From: Stramentimicrobium sp964433555
Lineage (GTDB): Bacteria > Atribacterota > Phoenicimicrobiia > Phoenicimicrobiales > Stramentimicrobiaceae
Direction: 5' to 3'
Assembly (NCBI GenBank): GCA_964433555.1
Contig: CAYSRG010000030.1
Coordinates: 1-25,761 of the forward strand
Length of the DNA: 25,761 nt
The stretch's first letter is position 1. The number at the start of each line of letters is the position of its first letter. Both the position numbers and the translations under genes were made by a program. Positions 15,051 to 23,966 of the stretch are shown one piece after another. The notes below the pieces were generated by a model, which was not told the DNA's origin, did not search any database, and worked only from the letters and a program-made list of their open reading frames with translations.

Positions 15051-16277
15051 TTATTTCTTAACCACTAATTCTACTCTTCGGTTCTGAGCTCGTCCGGTAA
15101 ATGTAGCATTTGATGCCACTGGTATAGATTCTCCATAACCTTCGGTAAAAAGTCTTATAGAACCAATCCCTTCTGAAACAAGGTAGTTTTTAACTGATTC
15201 TGCGCGTTTCTGTGAAAGAAGCAGATTATGCTCGGAAGATCCAACTGAGTCAGTATGTCCTTCAATAACAATGCATAAATTTAACTCAGAATTCAGTAAG
15301 GTAACAATCTTATCTAAGATTGGCCTGGATTCCTCGCGAATAACATCTGAATCATAATCGAAATTAATACCATAAAGCCTTATCCTGCCCGATTCCAAAA
15401 GGTCTTTAGTCATCTGTTCCTGAATTCCCCCACTCCAATGAGGGCAACCGCCCACCTCCGAGGATATCTTCGTACCATCCCATATTTTTCCTTGAGTAAC
15501 ATTTGTATCTTCTCCCTCATACCACCAAAATCCATAGAATCTTCTTCCATCAGAAGTAAAAACCATAACTGCCGGGCCTTGGTGGACATTTTCCTTCCAG
15601 GTAAATTTCATGATACGACCTTCAATTCCTCCGGTTAAAACTCCTTCATTATATTCATAACATCCCGTGATAGAAGATCCCTCTTGTCTGAGATGAAAAT
15701 CATTATAACTGGTTTCATAGGTTCCAGATACATCGGGTAAAGGGGTATTAGTTAATTGTTTACCATACGCTCTAAAATCCATCAGTTCAGTATATTCATT
15801 AGAACTATAATTATCTTCAATTGTGAGTTTAAGCCATCTTCCAGATTTATTATGCTCAACTGGGAAGTCTTGGTTGTTCTGTTGATTAACTAAAGTTACC
15901 CGGGCAATCTCCTGAAAACCTTCGTTAGTATTATTATTGGATATTGCTACAGTAACATTTTTAGCTGCACTTCCATCCGTATCTACGTAAGCGGTATCAA
16001 ATTCCAAACGTTCCAGGATAGTCTCCTCAGCAAGTTCAATAATTAAAATATTGTCAAATATTTGACCTTCTGCACAACACCAACCAGTATGTGGATTTTC
16101 ATCATTAATCCATTGACCTCCCCAGTCTTCACTGTAAGCCGAAGATTGATGTATTACTAATGCTCCTGAAGAAAAAGAGACTAGTGACTGCTCTACCTGA
16201 ATGGAAATACCATATAAAGCTGAAGAAAAGAAAAAGATTATTACTGATATTACCTTTAGAATCAATTTTTTACTCAT
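15051..16277 (-). CDS. OmpA-family protein with N-terminal discoidin-like domain
   Basis: The 408 residues start with a signal peptide (MSKKLILKVISVIIFFFSSA). The next part (about 30-180), with GGQWINDENPHTGWCCAEGQ, LERLEFDTAY and RWLKLTIEDNY, matches the layout of F5/8 type C (discoidin-like) beta-sandwich domains that bind carbohydrate or other ligands. A middle beta-rich part (about 185-275), with VSGTYETSYNDFHLRQEG and ITGCYEYNEGVLTGGIEG, follows. The end (about 300-408) is an OmpA C-terminal domain: LYGINFDYDSDVIREES, VIEGHTDSVGS, LSQKRAESVKNYL and RRVELVVKK. OmpA domains bind peptidoglycan, so the protein would be periplasmic or outer-membrane anchored. The longer frame from 16352 is rejected because TAGGAGG lies before the ATG at 16277. 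Confidence 0.85.
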   Translation of the reverse strand: MSKKLILKVISVIIFFFSSALYGISIQVEQSLVSFSSGALVIHQSSAYSEDWGGQWINDENPHTGWCCAEGQIFDNILIIELAEETILERLEFDTAYVDTDGSAAKNVTVAISNNNTNEGFQEIARVTLVNQQNNQDFPVEHNKSGRWLKLTIEDNYSSNEYTELMDFRAYGKQLTNTPLPDVSGTYETSYNDFHLRQEGSSITGCYEYNEGVLTGGIEGRIMKFTWKENVHQGPAVMVFTSDGRRFYGFWWYEGEDTNVTQGKIWDGTKISSEVGGCPHWSGGIQEQMTKDLLESGRIRLYGINFDYDSDVIREESRPILDKIVTLLNSELNLCIVIEGHTDSVGSSEHNLLLSQKRAESVKNYLVSEGIGSIRLFTEGYGESIPVASNATFTGRAQNRRVELVVKK

Positions 16278-16471
16278 TTTAACACCTCCTAATACTTTAT
16301 AAAAATATAAAAATATAGAAATTACTGACAAATGATTGGATCTGAAAAACAAAAAATTATTATAAAAATACTTATCCTTAATAAAATTATAATGGTTAAG
16401 AAATATTATAGTATCACTTGTATTTTCTTTATGTATTAATTTTATTATTTTTCTTAAATAATCTTATTTAT

Positions 16472-17176
16472 TCATTTTAATAGGTAGCTTTTCCGTTTTT
16501 CTTCGGGAAATTTTTCTATGGCATAACGTAACATAGTTCTGGGCATTTCTTTATAGTATTTTTTAAGAAACTCTTCTTCTATTTCTAATTCTCTTTTACC
16601 AATTTCTCTCAGCATCCATCCCACAGCTTTATGAATGAGATCATCCTTGTCATGTAATAGTATTTCTGTGATATTAAAAGTATCATCAAAGCTGTTATGC
16701 TTTATAAAATAAGAGGTAGCCATAATTGAAATTCTGCGTTCCCATAGATTTCTCGATTTTGCTAACTTAGAAATAGGAGCTCTATCATGATTAAATAAAC
16801 AAGCTCCTACAATTTTTCCAGCAGAAACATCAACTAAATCCCAGTTATTAATATAATTAGTATTTTGTAGATACAGGTCGAATATCTTCTTTCTATCTTC
16901 CTCATTACCTCTTTGGAAAATATTAATTAATACTAAAAGGGCAAATAAACGTTCTTCGTGATATTGGGATGGTAAGAATTCAGCCGCTTCTCCTATGCTT
17001 ATAGTATTATATTTTTTGGCAATTTTCCTTGTATCAGAAACTCTAAGACCTAAAAAAATATCTCCTTCGCCATATTCACCCTTTCCTGTTTTAAAGTACC
17101 TTTGCAGCAGCTCAGCTCTTTCCTGATTACTAAATTTTTTAAATTCTTTTTTTATCTCTGTAACTACTTCTCCCAT
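16472..17176 (-). CDS. AlkD-like DNA alkylation repair glycosylase
   Basis: The 234 residues match the HEAT-like repeat DNA glycosylases (PF08713 type), which remove N3- and N7-alkylated purines from DNA without flipping the base. The catalytic-cleft residues known from Bacillus cereus AlkD appear at matching positions: W112 and D116 in NNWDLVDVSAGK, and W187 in VGWMLREIGKR. Other family traits are FLGLRVSDTRKIAKKY near residue 41 and WERRISIMAT near 145. The length agrees with the family. The start ATG 17176 follows GGAG with 5-nt spacing. A decayed short frame lies just upstream. No ada or alkA gene is adjacent, so its control is unclear. Confidence 0.9.
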   Translation of the reverse strand: MGEVVTEIKKEFKKFSNQERAELLQRYFKTGKGEYGEGDIFLGLRVSDTRKIAKKYNTISIGEAAEFLPSQYHEERLFALLVLINIFQRGNEEDRKKIFDLYLQNTNYINNWDLVDVSAGKIVGACLFNHDRAPISKLAKSRNLWERRISIMATSYFIKHNSFDDTFNITEILLHDKDDLIHKAVGWMLREIGKRELEIEEEFLKKYYKEMPRTMLRYAIEKFPEEKRKSYLLK

Positions 17177-17188
17177 ATTTACTCCATA

Positions 17189-17324
17189 TCAATTTTCAAA
17201 AACCTTTACTTCCTTTGTTCTTTTATTAATAGAAACAGTAAGCTGGCTAATTTCATCTATACTTGCCATTGTATTTTTAATCTTTTCTGACAATGTTCTC
17301 TGGTATATCTACAATCTTAGCCAT
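17189..17324 (-). pseudogene. Possible frameshifted remnant of a small coding sequence
   Basis: Minus-strand reading from ATG 17324 gives MAKIVDIPENIVRKD then stop. Shifting one base at about codon 11 gives a second open stretch, LSEKIKNTMASIDEISQLT, continuing VSINKRTKEVKVFEN to a stop at 17189, 12 nt before the AlkD-like start. Both parts have helical, protein-like composition, and together they would make a coherent short protein of about 45 residues. There is no convincing ribosome site. The parent family is not recognised, and the frames may be chance. Confidence 0.25.
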
Positions 17325-17413
17325 TGGACTTTTTTATCCTGCTGTTATATTCTTTCCAAATTTATTCACTTTTATAGAATTGGAGATAAAGAAAATTAAA
17401 CTTCTTGTAAAAC

Positions 17414-18145
17414 TTATATTTCTAGACAGGAGCCTATCATTTTTATTTTTTGGAAAAAATCAGTCAATATAAAATCCTGTAAAGCATCCATATGGTCATC
17501 AAGATTCTGATAATAGGGAATGTACCCTAAATATTTTACTTTATAGCCTTCAGTCAATTCACTTATTCTTTTACTGTTATGTTCAGTAGTGTGCATATTT
17601 TCCATTAATCCAACAATTTTTAAATCTTGTTCCTTAAGTATTTCCAGGGTCTTAGTAACAATATTAATAGCAAGCTTGGAAGGAGTAATAATAATTAAGA
17701 ACTTACCATTTCTTACATACTGTAATAAATCAAGAAAGGGATCAGCCATTCCTGGAGGCATATCAATAACTAAACACTCGGTATCGTCCCATCTTGTTAC
17801 AGCCATAAGTTCTAAAAAAACATCAGTATACTCCGTCCCTCTAATTGGCAAGGGATTTCCCTGAGTATAATAAGCCACAGACATAAATCTAACCCCCCTC
17901 ACCTCTTCAGGCAATATTCCCCTTTCCTCTTCAGGAAATTGATTTTTTGTATTTAGCAAAATATGATCCGAAGCACCCCAGAAATCTAAATCAAGTAAAC
18001 CAGTTTTATACTTTTCAGCCAATGCTAAACTTAATGCTGTAGAAATTATTGATTTACCCACTCCCCCCTTTCCGCTTACTACTGGAATAATAGATTTGAT
18101 AGCCGCAAATTTTTCTCTTACCATAACCTCTCTCGGATCAATCAT
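17414..18145 (-). CDS. MinD/Mrp-type P-loop ATPase, probable HypB-like hydrogenase maturation partner
   Basis: The 243 residues have the deviant Walker A of the MinD/Mrp class, SGKGGVGKS (24-32), with the signature lysine K26. They also have GLLDLDFWGASDHIL and CLVIDMPPGMADPF, typical of Mrp/NBP35 ATPases. Those scaffold proteins carry CxxC for an iron-sulfur cluster after ENM; here the region reads ENMHTTEHNSKR with no cysteine. The gene lies just downstream of hypA (51 bp). In Thermococcales a MinD/Mrp-type ATPase replaces the GTPase HypB and forms a complex with HypA for nickel delivery, so the same role is likely here, by inference. The ATG at 18145 follows CAGGAGG; an upstream in-frame ATG at 18181 lacks that support. 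Confidence 0.82.
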   Translation of the reverse strand: MIDPREVMVREKFAAIKSIIPVVSGKGGVGKSIISTALSLALAEKYKTGLLDLDFWGASDHILLNTKNQFPEEERGILPEEVRGVRFMSVAYYTQGNPLPIRGTEYTDVFLELMAVTRWDDTECLVIDMPPGMADPFLDLLQYVRNGKFLIIITPSKLAINIVTKTLEILKEQDLKIVGLMENMHTTEHNSKRISELTEGYKVKYLGYIPYYQNLDDHMDALQDFILTDFFQKIKMIGSCLEI

Positions 18146-18196
18146 TATATCCTCCTGAAAATTTCTTTCATAAAAATTCAAAAATCATTAAAGATG

Positions 18197-18604
18197 TTAT
18201 GAATCTTCACCACTAATCTCTTCAATATAAATTCCCCTCCCCTTGACTACTTCAAAATCACGACTGCCGCATTTAGCACATCTCATAAAAGAATGAACGA
18301 CTTCAGGAACAAAGTGAATAGATTCTTTAATGGAATGGTTGCCTAAATCTTTCTCTTTCAACTCCCAGATATTATGGCAATTCCTACATTGAAAAGAAGC
18401 ATTTTCCTTTAAAAAAATGTATTTAGTCTCTTCGGCAATGGTCCCCTTCTTTAAATTATCCAAACCAAATTTCACAATCTCTTCTTCAATTCCCTGCAAT
18501 TCCCCTAAAACAATCTTCACTTCGGTCAATTTCTTTATATTTCTTTTTTTTGCCTCCTTAATAGACGATTTTAATACAGCCTCAGCTAAAGACCATTCAT
18601 GCAT
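18197..18604 (-). CDS. hypA: Hydrogenase nickel incorporation protein HypA
   Basis: HypA inserts nickel into the active site of NiFe hydrogenases. The product begins MHEWSLAEAVL; His2 in the MHE start is the nickel ligand, which also fixes the start at ATG 18604, preceded by GGGAGGAAG. Two zinc-binding pairs are present: C73-x2-C76 (CRNC) and C109-x2-C112 (CAKC). At 135 residues it is longer than the roughly 115-residue enteric HypA, with an extra segment between the two CxxC pairs, as in Thermococcales. The downstream ATPase fits the HypA partner known from that group. No hydrogenase or other hyp gene is in the window. Confidence 0.93.
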   Translation of the reverse strand: MHEWSLAEAVLKSSIKEAKKRNIKKLTEVKIVLGELQGIEEEIVKFGLDNLKKGTIAEETKYIFLKENASFQCRNCHNIWELKEKDLGNHSIKESIHFVPEVVHSFMRCAKCGSRDFEVVKGRGIYIEEISGEDS

Positions 18605-19157
18605 TTTTCTTCCTCCCAATTAATAAGGTTAGCAATTAGAAAATTATTTTCTCTTAAAATCTAATATCTATGTCTTGCATTCCCAATTTTCTACTTAGCT
18701 TATTTATTTTAACACAGAACCTAATTATTTTTTCAAAATGATTTATATAAACTAATTACGAATTTCCTTTTACCTTCCTGATTTACTGTAATTTTTTTTA
18801 CTCTACTATTTACCTTCCCATAAAAACTATTCTTGCAGTTATACAGGTATAAAGGTAAAATAAATTTTTCACTAAAATTAAATATGGGAAATAAATATCT
18901 TTTACTTAAAGAGCAATATTTTGAGATAGTATTGCCATGAGACTTCAGTAAAAAGAAAGAAAAGAGAAAGAAATTTATGAGATTAGTTTTGTAAGATTAG
19001 TTAGAAAGTGATAATATATTTATTATTATGGTAATATAAAATTTAGAAATAGATAATTAATAGAAAATAATGCATAAGACATCAGGATATCTAATCGTAA
19101 AAAAGTTTTATTAACTTCGAGAGTGTTGCTTTAAAGTTAAGGAGCATTTTTTATTAA
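18605..19157. other. Divergent intergenic region between hypA and the Na/Pi symporter-like gene
   Basis: This AT-rich region must hold promoters for both directions. For hypA a weak candidate lies on the minus strand at 18706-18736 (TTGAAA, 19-bp spacer, TGTTAAAAT with an extended -10). For the symporter gene a weak plus-strand candidate lies near 18984-19013 (TTTGTA, then GATAAT). An imperfect short inverted repeat GCAATA/TATTGC occurs near 18910-18935. No gene or larger structure is recognised. Confidence 0.4.
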
Positions 19158-20759
19158 ATGAGTGTTATTTTTTTCAACCTTTTAGGTGGATTAGCCCTAT
19201 TTCTCTATGGTCTTTTTATCTTAAGTGACGGATTAAAACAAGTTTTCTATAAAGAACTTAAAGATATCTTAAAAAAAATTACCAGTAGCACTATCAAGGC
19301 AGTTGGATTTGGAGCTTTCATTACTGCTATTATTCAAAGCTCAAGTATTACTGTGGTTACTCTTATTGGTCTTTTAAATTCCAGTATGATAAACCTGGTT
19401 CAAGCTATTGGAGTAATGCTGGGAGCAAAAGTCGGTACAACCATCACTGCTCAGATAGTGGCTTTTAAAATTGGTCTTTATTATTTCCCTTTTATAATTC
19501 TAGGTTGTTTCCTATTTTTCTTTTTCAGACACAAAAGATTACAGAATCTTGGACAGATTATCCTCGGATTTGGAATACTGTTTTTAGGGATGCAGACTAT
19601 GTCTCGAGGAGCTCAAGCCATTCAGGAAATTCCGTTTTTTGTTAACATCCTTCATTATTTCAGTCATAATGTATTCTTAGGAATTATTACCGGGGCTATA
19701 TTTACTGCAATCGTTCAATCCAGTTCAGTAACAACTGGTCTGGTAATTGCAATGGGTATGGAAGGAGCACTGACTTTACCGGTGGCAATATCTTTGATAA
19801 TGGGAGCAAATGTTGGTACCTGTATTACCGGTTTTTTGGCTTCACTGGGATCCTGTAAATCAGCTAAACGCCTTGCTGTAGCACAATTTGCAGTAAACAT
19901 TGTCGGGATTCCAATCTTTACTTTTTTCCTTATTCCTTTTAGCCACCTTATTTCCTTAACCAGCCTTGATTTAGGTCGTCAAATTGCTAATGCTCATACT
20001 TTCTTTAATGTGTTTCTTGTAATCGCAGCTATTCCTTTAATTAGTTGGCTAAAAATATTATCTATTAAGATTATACCCGGTCAAGTAGAGGAAGTTGATA
20101 GGGGGATAAAATTCCTGGAATATAAGATACTGAATATTCCCAGTTTAGCTCTTTTACAAGCTCAGAAGGAAGTTTTACATATGGCGAATATTGCTAAAGG
20201 AATGCTGGAAAAAGCCCATAAAGCGATGTTTACAGGAGATAAGGATCTAATTAGCACGGTGAAAATAGAAGAATCAAGCGTAGACGAACTCCACCATATT
20301 CTTGATGATTATTTAACTAAAATTTCTTCTCAAGCATTTTCTAAAGAGGAATCTCAAAAATTGGCTATATTAATTCATAGTGTTACTGATATTGAAAGAG
20401 TAGCAGACCATGCTAATAATTTAGTGGAAATATCGGAATTTAAATTTCAAAAAAATATATCCTTTTCAGACCTAGCAGAAGAAGAATTAAATCAATTATT
20501 TTTAAAAGCCATTGACTCATTTGCTTATTCCATAGAGGCTTTGGAAACAAACAGCGAGGAAATTGCCCAAAAAACTGTTTACCTGGAAAATGAAATTGAT
20601 CTTATGGAAGAAAATATGAGGAAGAATCATTTTGATAGATTAAAAGAAGGAATCTGCCGCCCAGAATCTGGACCAATGTATCTCGAAATCATAATGAATC
20701 TGGAACGCGTTTCCAATCATTCGGAAAACATCGCCAGTGGAGTAATAATGGGCTTTTAA
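19158..20759 (+). CDS. Na/phosphate symporter-like protein with PhoU-like C-terminal domain
   Basis: This 533-residue membrane protein has the inverted two-fold Na/Pi cotransporter fold (PF02690 type). Each half carries the family motif: IIQSSSITVV (QSSS at 60-63) and IVQSSSVTTG (QSSS at 187-190), both followed by GA(K/N)VGT segments (MLGAKVGTTIT, IMGANVGTCIT). About eight or nine helices fill residues 1-310. The rest is a helical, mostly soluble PhoU-like domain with VTDIERVADHANN and NLERVSNHSENIA, the E-R-x-x-D/N-H pattern that binds metal clusters in PhoU. It probably moves phosphate or an anion with sodium, gated by the soluble domain. It is the only large plus-strand gene here. AAGGAG lies about 13 nt from the ATG, rather far; a stop just upstream excludes a longer start. 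Confidence 0.9.
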   Translation: MSVIFFNLLGGLALFLYGLFILSDGLKQVFYKELKDILKKITSSTIKAVGFGAFITAIIQSSSITVVTLIGLLNSSMINLVQAIGVMLGAKVGTTITAQIVAFKIGLYYFPFIILGCFLFFFFRHKRLQNLGQIILGFGILFLGMQTMSRGAQAIQEIPFFVNILHYFSHNVFLGIITGAIFTAIVQSSSVTTGLVIAMGMEGALTLPVAISLIMGANVGTCITGFLASLGSCKSAKRLAVAQFAVNIVGIPIFTFFLIPFSHLISLTSLDLGRQIANAHTFFNVFLVIAAIPLISWLKILSIKIIPGQVEEVDRGIKFLEYKILNIPSLALLQAQKEVLHMANIAKGMLEKAHKAMFTGDKDLISTVKIEESSVDELHHILDDYLTKISSQAFSKEESQKLAILIHSVTDIERVADHANNLVEISEFKFQKNISFSDLAEEELNQLFLKAIDSFAYSIEALETNSEEIAQKTVYLENEIDLMEENMRKNHFDRLKEGICRPESGPMYLEIIMNLERVSNHSENIASGVIMGF

Positions 20760-20910
20760 AATACTTATCTCTCTAAACTTTGGTCTCCTCCCTTCTGTGG
20801 TTAAATCTTTCATAATCAACAATGAGTAAATTTAGTAATACCAGCATTAATTGCCTCTTGGTAAATATATTTTAAGAATAACAATTATTATATTATACAA
20901 AATATTTGTT

Positions 20911-21789
20911 TTATTTGTTAGCATTAACAATCTTTTTCTCTGGAATTTTTTGGTCAGCAATATCCTTTGCGGTTATGCCTGGATAGCAATATCTTCCATC
21001 TTTGCGTATATAATTTTTAACTAGAATGGACTGTTCAGGACAAAAGTTAAAACAAGCATAGCAATAGTAACACCTGACATTATCTTGCCATAATGGTTTA
21101 GCATTGGTTATTCTAATTTTTTTTGAAGGACATACACTTTCACATACCCCGCACCCTGTACATGTTGCATCAGTATAAAAACCTATTTTTGCATCAAGAC
21201 GTTCAATATACCATTGTAGTGGTAATTGCAAATATTTGCTAATCATTTCCACTAAAGCATTAGTAGATTTTGAGCTACTTTTACCAACATTCTTTTCTTT
21301 GTTGATGATTACCTTAACCACTATCTCCAATTTTTTTTGCACATTCTCTTCCAAAGCCATAATATCCTTATCTGTTATGGTATCTACCCAGTTCTGGTCA
21401 ATTCTAAAGGATGGCTGTAATCCCTTAGGGGAATTGGATGCCATTTTTAAGGTATAATAAAAATCTAATTTTTTACCTCTTTTTGCCAGTAACCTTTCCA
21501 GGTAATAATCTACGTTCCCCGGGTAACCACAATTAGTAGTAACAGCAAAAAAATATTGCTCAGGTTTAAAATGAATTCTCTTAATAAACTCTCTTACTGG
21601 AATAGGCGTTGAGGTTAGATAGACAGGAAATATGAGACCTATTATATCTCCCTTTATTTCAATGATTTCTTCATTCAAAAGACTTAATAATGGTGTTATA
21701 GTAGCAGCAGGGATTCGCTTTTGAATTTCTTGGGAAATATGCAATGAATTGCCCGTTCCTGAGAAATAATAAATTTCTATTTTGCTCAT
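20911..21789 (-). CDS. EFR1-family flavodoxin/ferredoxin fusion protein
   Basis: The 292-residue product joins a flavodoxin-like N-terminal domain to a two-cluster ferredoxin. The FMN loop is SGTGNS (10-15) in IYYFSGTGNSLHIS, followed by LIFPVYLTSTP and AVTTNCGYPGN, all typical of the family. The ferredoxin part has C210-x2-C213-x2-C216-x3-C220-P and C240-x2-C243-x2-C246-x3-C250-P, enough for two 4Fe-4S clusters. It should be a cytoplasmic electron carrier in an anaerobe, linking flavin to iron-sulfur partners; the partner is not known. The start follows GGGGGAGGTACCT, about 5 nt from the ATG. The gene runs convergent with the Na/Pi gene and seems to stand alone. Confidence 0.9.
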   Translation of the reverse strand: MSKIEIYYFSGTGNSLHISQEIQKRIPAATITPLLSLLNEEIIEIKGDIIGLIFPVYLTSTPIPVREFIKRIHFKPEQYFFAVTTNCGYPGNVDYYLERLLAKRGKKLDFYYTLKMASNSPKGLQPSFRIDQNWVDTITDKDIMALEENVQKKLEIVVKVIINKEKNVGKSSSKSTNALVEMISKYLQLPLQWYIERLDAKIGFYTDATCTGCGVCESVCPSKKIRITNAKPLWQDNVRCYYCYACFNFCPEQSILVKNYIRKDGRYCYPGITAKDIADQKIPEKKIVNANK

Positions 21790-22229
21790 ACAGGTACCTC
21801 CCCCTCTTTGAATTAAATGGTCTTAAGAAAAACTATTATTGATGATTCTAATGAAAATTCATAAAAAATGAATTTTATTAACATAGGGATATTTTTTCAT
21901 TTTTCAAAGACAACAATGTCAGAAGGATAATGAATCATACAATTACCGTTTAACTTCATTCGGTAAGAATATCAAATTGATTAAAACTATTTTTATGCTA
22001 TATTTAAAGATATTGTTGTTTGTTTCTTGAGAACATCTTCCCAGATATTCAATACCAATGGAAATCTCACCTATATTAAAATAGGTCTTTCCCAGTTATC
22101 TATAATTCATTCTTTTCTCCTTATGGTTTTTCTGTTTATCTGACTAGCAACATAAGTAGAAATAATGCCTTAGTTAAGACATGGATAATTGGAAAATTGG
22201 TCAGTAAAAATCAAATAACTAAATATTTT
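21790..22229. other. Intergenic region with a hairpin and a decayed reading frame
   Basis: At 21854-21876, AAAATTCAT and ATGAATTTT form a 9-bp hairpin with a 5-nt loop in the presumed leader of the EFR1-type gene. A reading frame broken by a stop lies at 21943-22110 on the minus strand. Nothing else is recognised. Confidence 0.45.
21943..22110 (-). pseudogene. TPR-like short ORF interrupted by an in-frame stop
   Basis: ATG 22110 has an excellent ribosome site (AAGGAGAAAAGA). The frame reads MNYR, then TAA, then continues open for 50 codons: LGKTYFNIGEISIGIEYLGR and, further on, a hydrophobic run IKIVLINLIFLPNEVKR to a stop at 21943. The first part after the stop resembles a tetratricopeptide repeat helix pair (LG..Y...G....AIEYL pattern). 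A single CAA-to-TAA change at codon 5 would explain the break. It is most likely a remnant of a larger TPR gene; the tail no longer looks like a TPR. Read-through or a sequencing error cannot be excluded. Confidence 0.4.
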
Positions 22230-23966
22230 TTAATCGCAAGCCTCCCATATCTCCTGACCTGTTGAAATATTATCCCATTCCAGATAATTCTTTGCTGGAT
22301 TACTGATATCTTCAGCAGAGATTCTAGAATTACTTGTATCCCAGTCATCGTTGATTTTTTCTCGGCTTGCTTCCCCGGTCCAACTCCAACTTATCTCACT
22401 AATAGGAACAAAGATTGCTCCATCGATATCGGGCCTATACATCAATTGCATGATAAAGTCATTTTCTATATCAATGGTTAAATCATAAATACTTATCGGT
22501 ATTCCTGGAATATCTGTGGTTTTTGGTCCGATAGAATAAGGATATATGCCGTCCAAGCCTTCAACTTTAATCTGCATACAAGGTCCGGATAATGTTTCTT
22601 TATGTTTGGTCACTCGTCCCTTAGTCGCAACATATTGAACATACTGGGTAGATGCTGGTAAAAACTCCTGAGGCAAGGTTTCATACTCAAAACGGATAGT
22701 GTATCCATCGTTGCTATCTAGAATTAACTCTCTGCGCTCATGAATCATCCCATCTATATCTTTGTATTTTACTTCACATATGCCAAAGCTGCCTTCACCG
22801 ATATGAGAAGACACTATTATTTCTGGTTCTTGAACATCAAATATTGCACTGGCAGCAAGCCTTTGATTGTCTGATGTATTTGTGCTATAACTTATCTCTA
22901 AGCTACTTCCTCCGCTCCACCAATGAAAATCTACTTCCTGCCCTCTTAAATCATCTTCATCCAACCAATTACCATATCCATAGTTATCTTTAATGATAAA
23001 TTCTTCTATAGTATCTCCAGGTATCAACCATCTGCCATTACCGGTATCTTTATTTTCCGGAATAACTACGGCTTTAAGTTTTATCTTTTCTCCTACAATT
23101 ACCAGTACTGTTTTATCAGTAATATTTGTCCATTTTCCATTAATTTCCCTATGAATCTCCACGCTGGGAGGAGGTTCACCAAAACTCCAGCTGGCCTGGT
23201 ATTTTACATCACCGGATTCAGGAGGTTCATACCTGTTATCCAAATAATCCTGATATTGAAAACCATATTCCAGTTCTTCTGAAGTCCAGGATACAGATCC
23301 ACTGTTTGAACCAGGCTTTAGCTCAGAGCCATTCAGTCCAAAATGAATCGCTACCGGTCCTTCTTTTGTTTTGCCGTCTTTATCGGTAATAACAGTTTGA
23401 ATGGGTATAGTAAGATAAAACGTATAATGGTCCATCTTCTGTTTTCCTGTCATAGCCTGCATAATTGCCATGGGATCAACTTGTCCTGAAAGTTGCATGG
23501 CATGAGCTATCCCTGCAGGTCCGGCAAACCCCATCCATTCAAGATGTCCCTCTTTTTGGGAATCTGTGATTGACTGAGGTGAAACTATCGATATACTGCC
23601 TGAGCCTTTAGCAGTATAATAAACTTCACCCGATTCTTTGTCAGAGTTTATATTCTGATAATCTACCTGTGCCAGTAGACCTGCTTCATCCGGATAAAAC
23701 AAAATGACACCCTGACGGTTTTCTATTAAAATCAGGTTACCGCTCACAATTGCAGATATGGAACCGGTTTCCTCCAAGTTACTGCTTTTTTGTTCATCAT
23801 GTTTTTCCCAGGAAATGGATAAATTTATTTTTACTTTCATATTATCCTTTTCTCCTATCAAATCTCCTTCCTGAGCAAGAATAGAAAAATATAAACCAAA
23901 AAAAATACTACCAAAAAGAAAAACTATTAAGAGTGACCTACTCGAAAACCATTTTATTTTTTGCAT
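22230..23966 (-). CDS. Large exported protein of unknown function
   Basis: The 578-residue product starts with a signal peptide (basic MQKIKWFSSRS, hydrophobic core to about residue 31, SILAQEG at the likely cleavage site). The mature part is predicted to be mostly beta strands with many Trp, Gly and Glu residues, and includes GSISIVSPQS, PPPSVEIHREINGKWTNI, VGEKIKLKAVVIPENKDTG (like an Ig-type or bacterial surface domain) and VDFHWWSGGSSLEISYS. It has only two cysteines in its central part and one near the C-terminus (EACD). No catalytic motif or known domain is recognised. Two ATGs in tandem follow AAGGAG; the second (23966) has the better spacing. It is probably periplasmic or surface exposed, next to an OmpA-type gene in the same direction. 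Confidence 0.75.
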   Translation of the reverse strand: MQKIKWFSSRSLLIVFLFGSIFFGLYFSILAQEGDLIGEKDNMKVKINLSISWEKHDEQKSSNLEETGSISAIVSGNLILIENRQGVILFYPDEAGLLAQVDYQNINSDKESGEVYYTAKGSGSISIVSPQSITDSQKEGHLEWMGFAGPAGIAHAMQLSGQVDPMAIMQAMTGKQKMDHYTFYLTIPIQTVITDKDGKTKEGPVAIHFGLNGSELKPGSNSGSVSWTSEELEYGFQYQDYLDNRYEPPESGDVKYQASWSFGEPPPSVEIHREINGKWTNITDKTVLVIVGEKIKLKAVVIPENKDTGNGRWLIPGDTIEEFIIKDNYGYGNWLDEDDLRGQEVDFHWWSGGSSLEISYSTNTSDNQRLAASAIFDVQEPEIIVSSHIGEGSFGICEVKYKDIDGMIHERRELILDSNDGYTIRFEYETLPQEFLPASTQYVQYVATKGRVTKHKETLSGPCMQIKVEGLDGIYPYSIGPKTTDIPGIPISIYDLTIDIENDFIMQLMYRPDIDGAIFVPISEISWSWTGEASREKINDDWDTSNSRISAEDISNPAKNYLEWDNISTGQEIWEACD

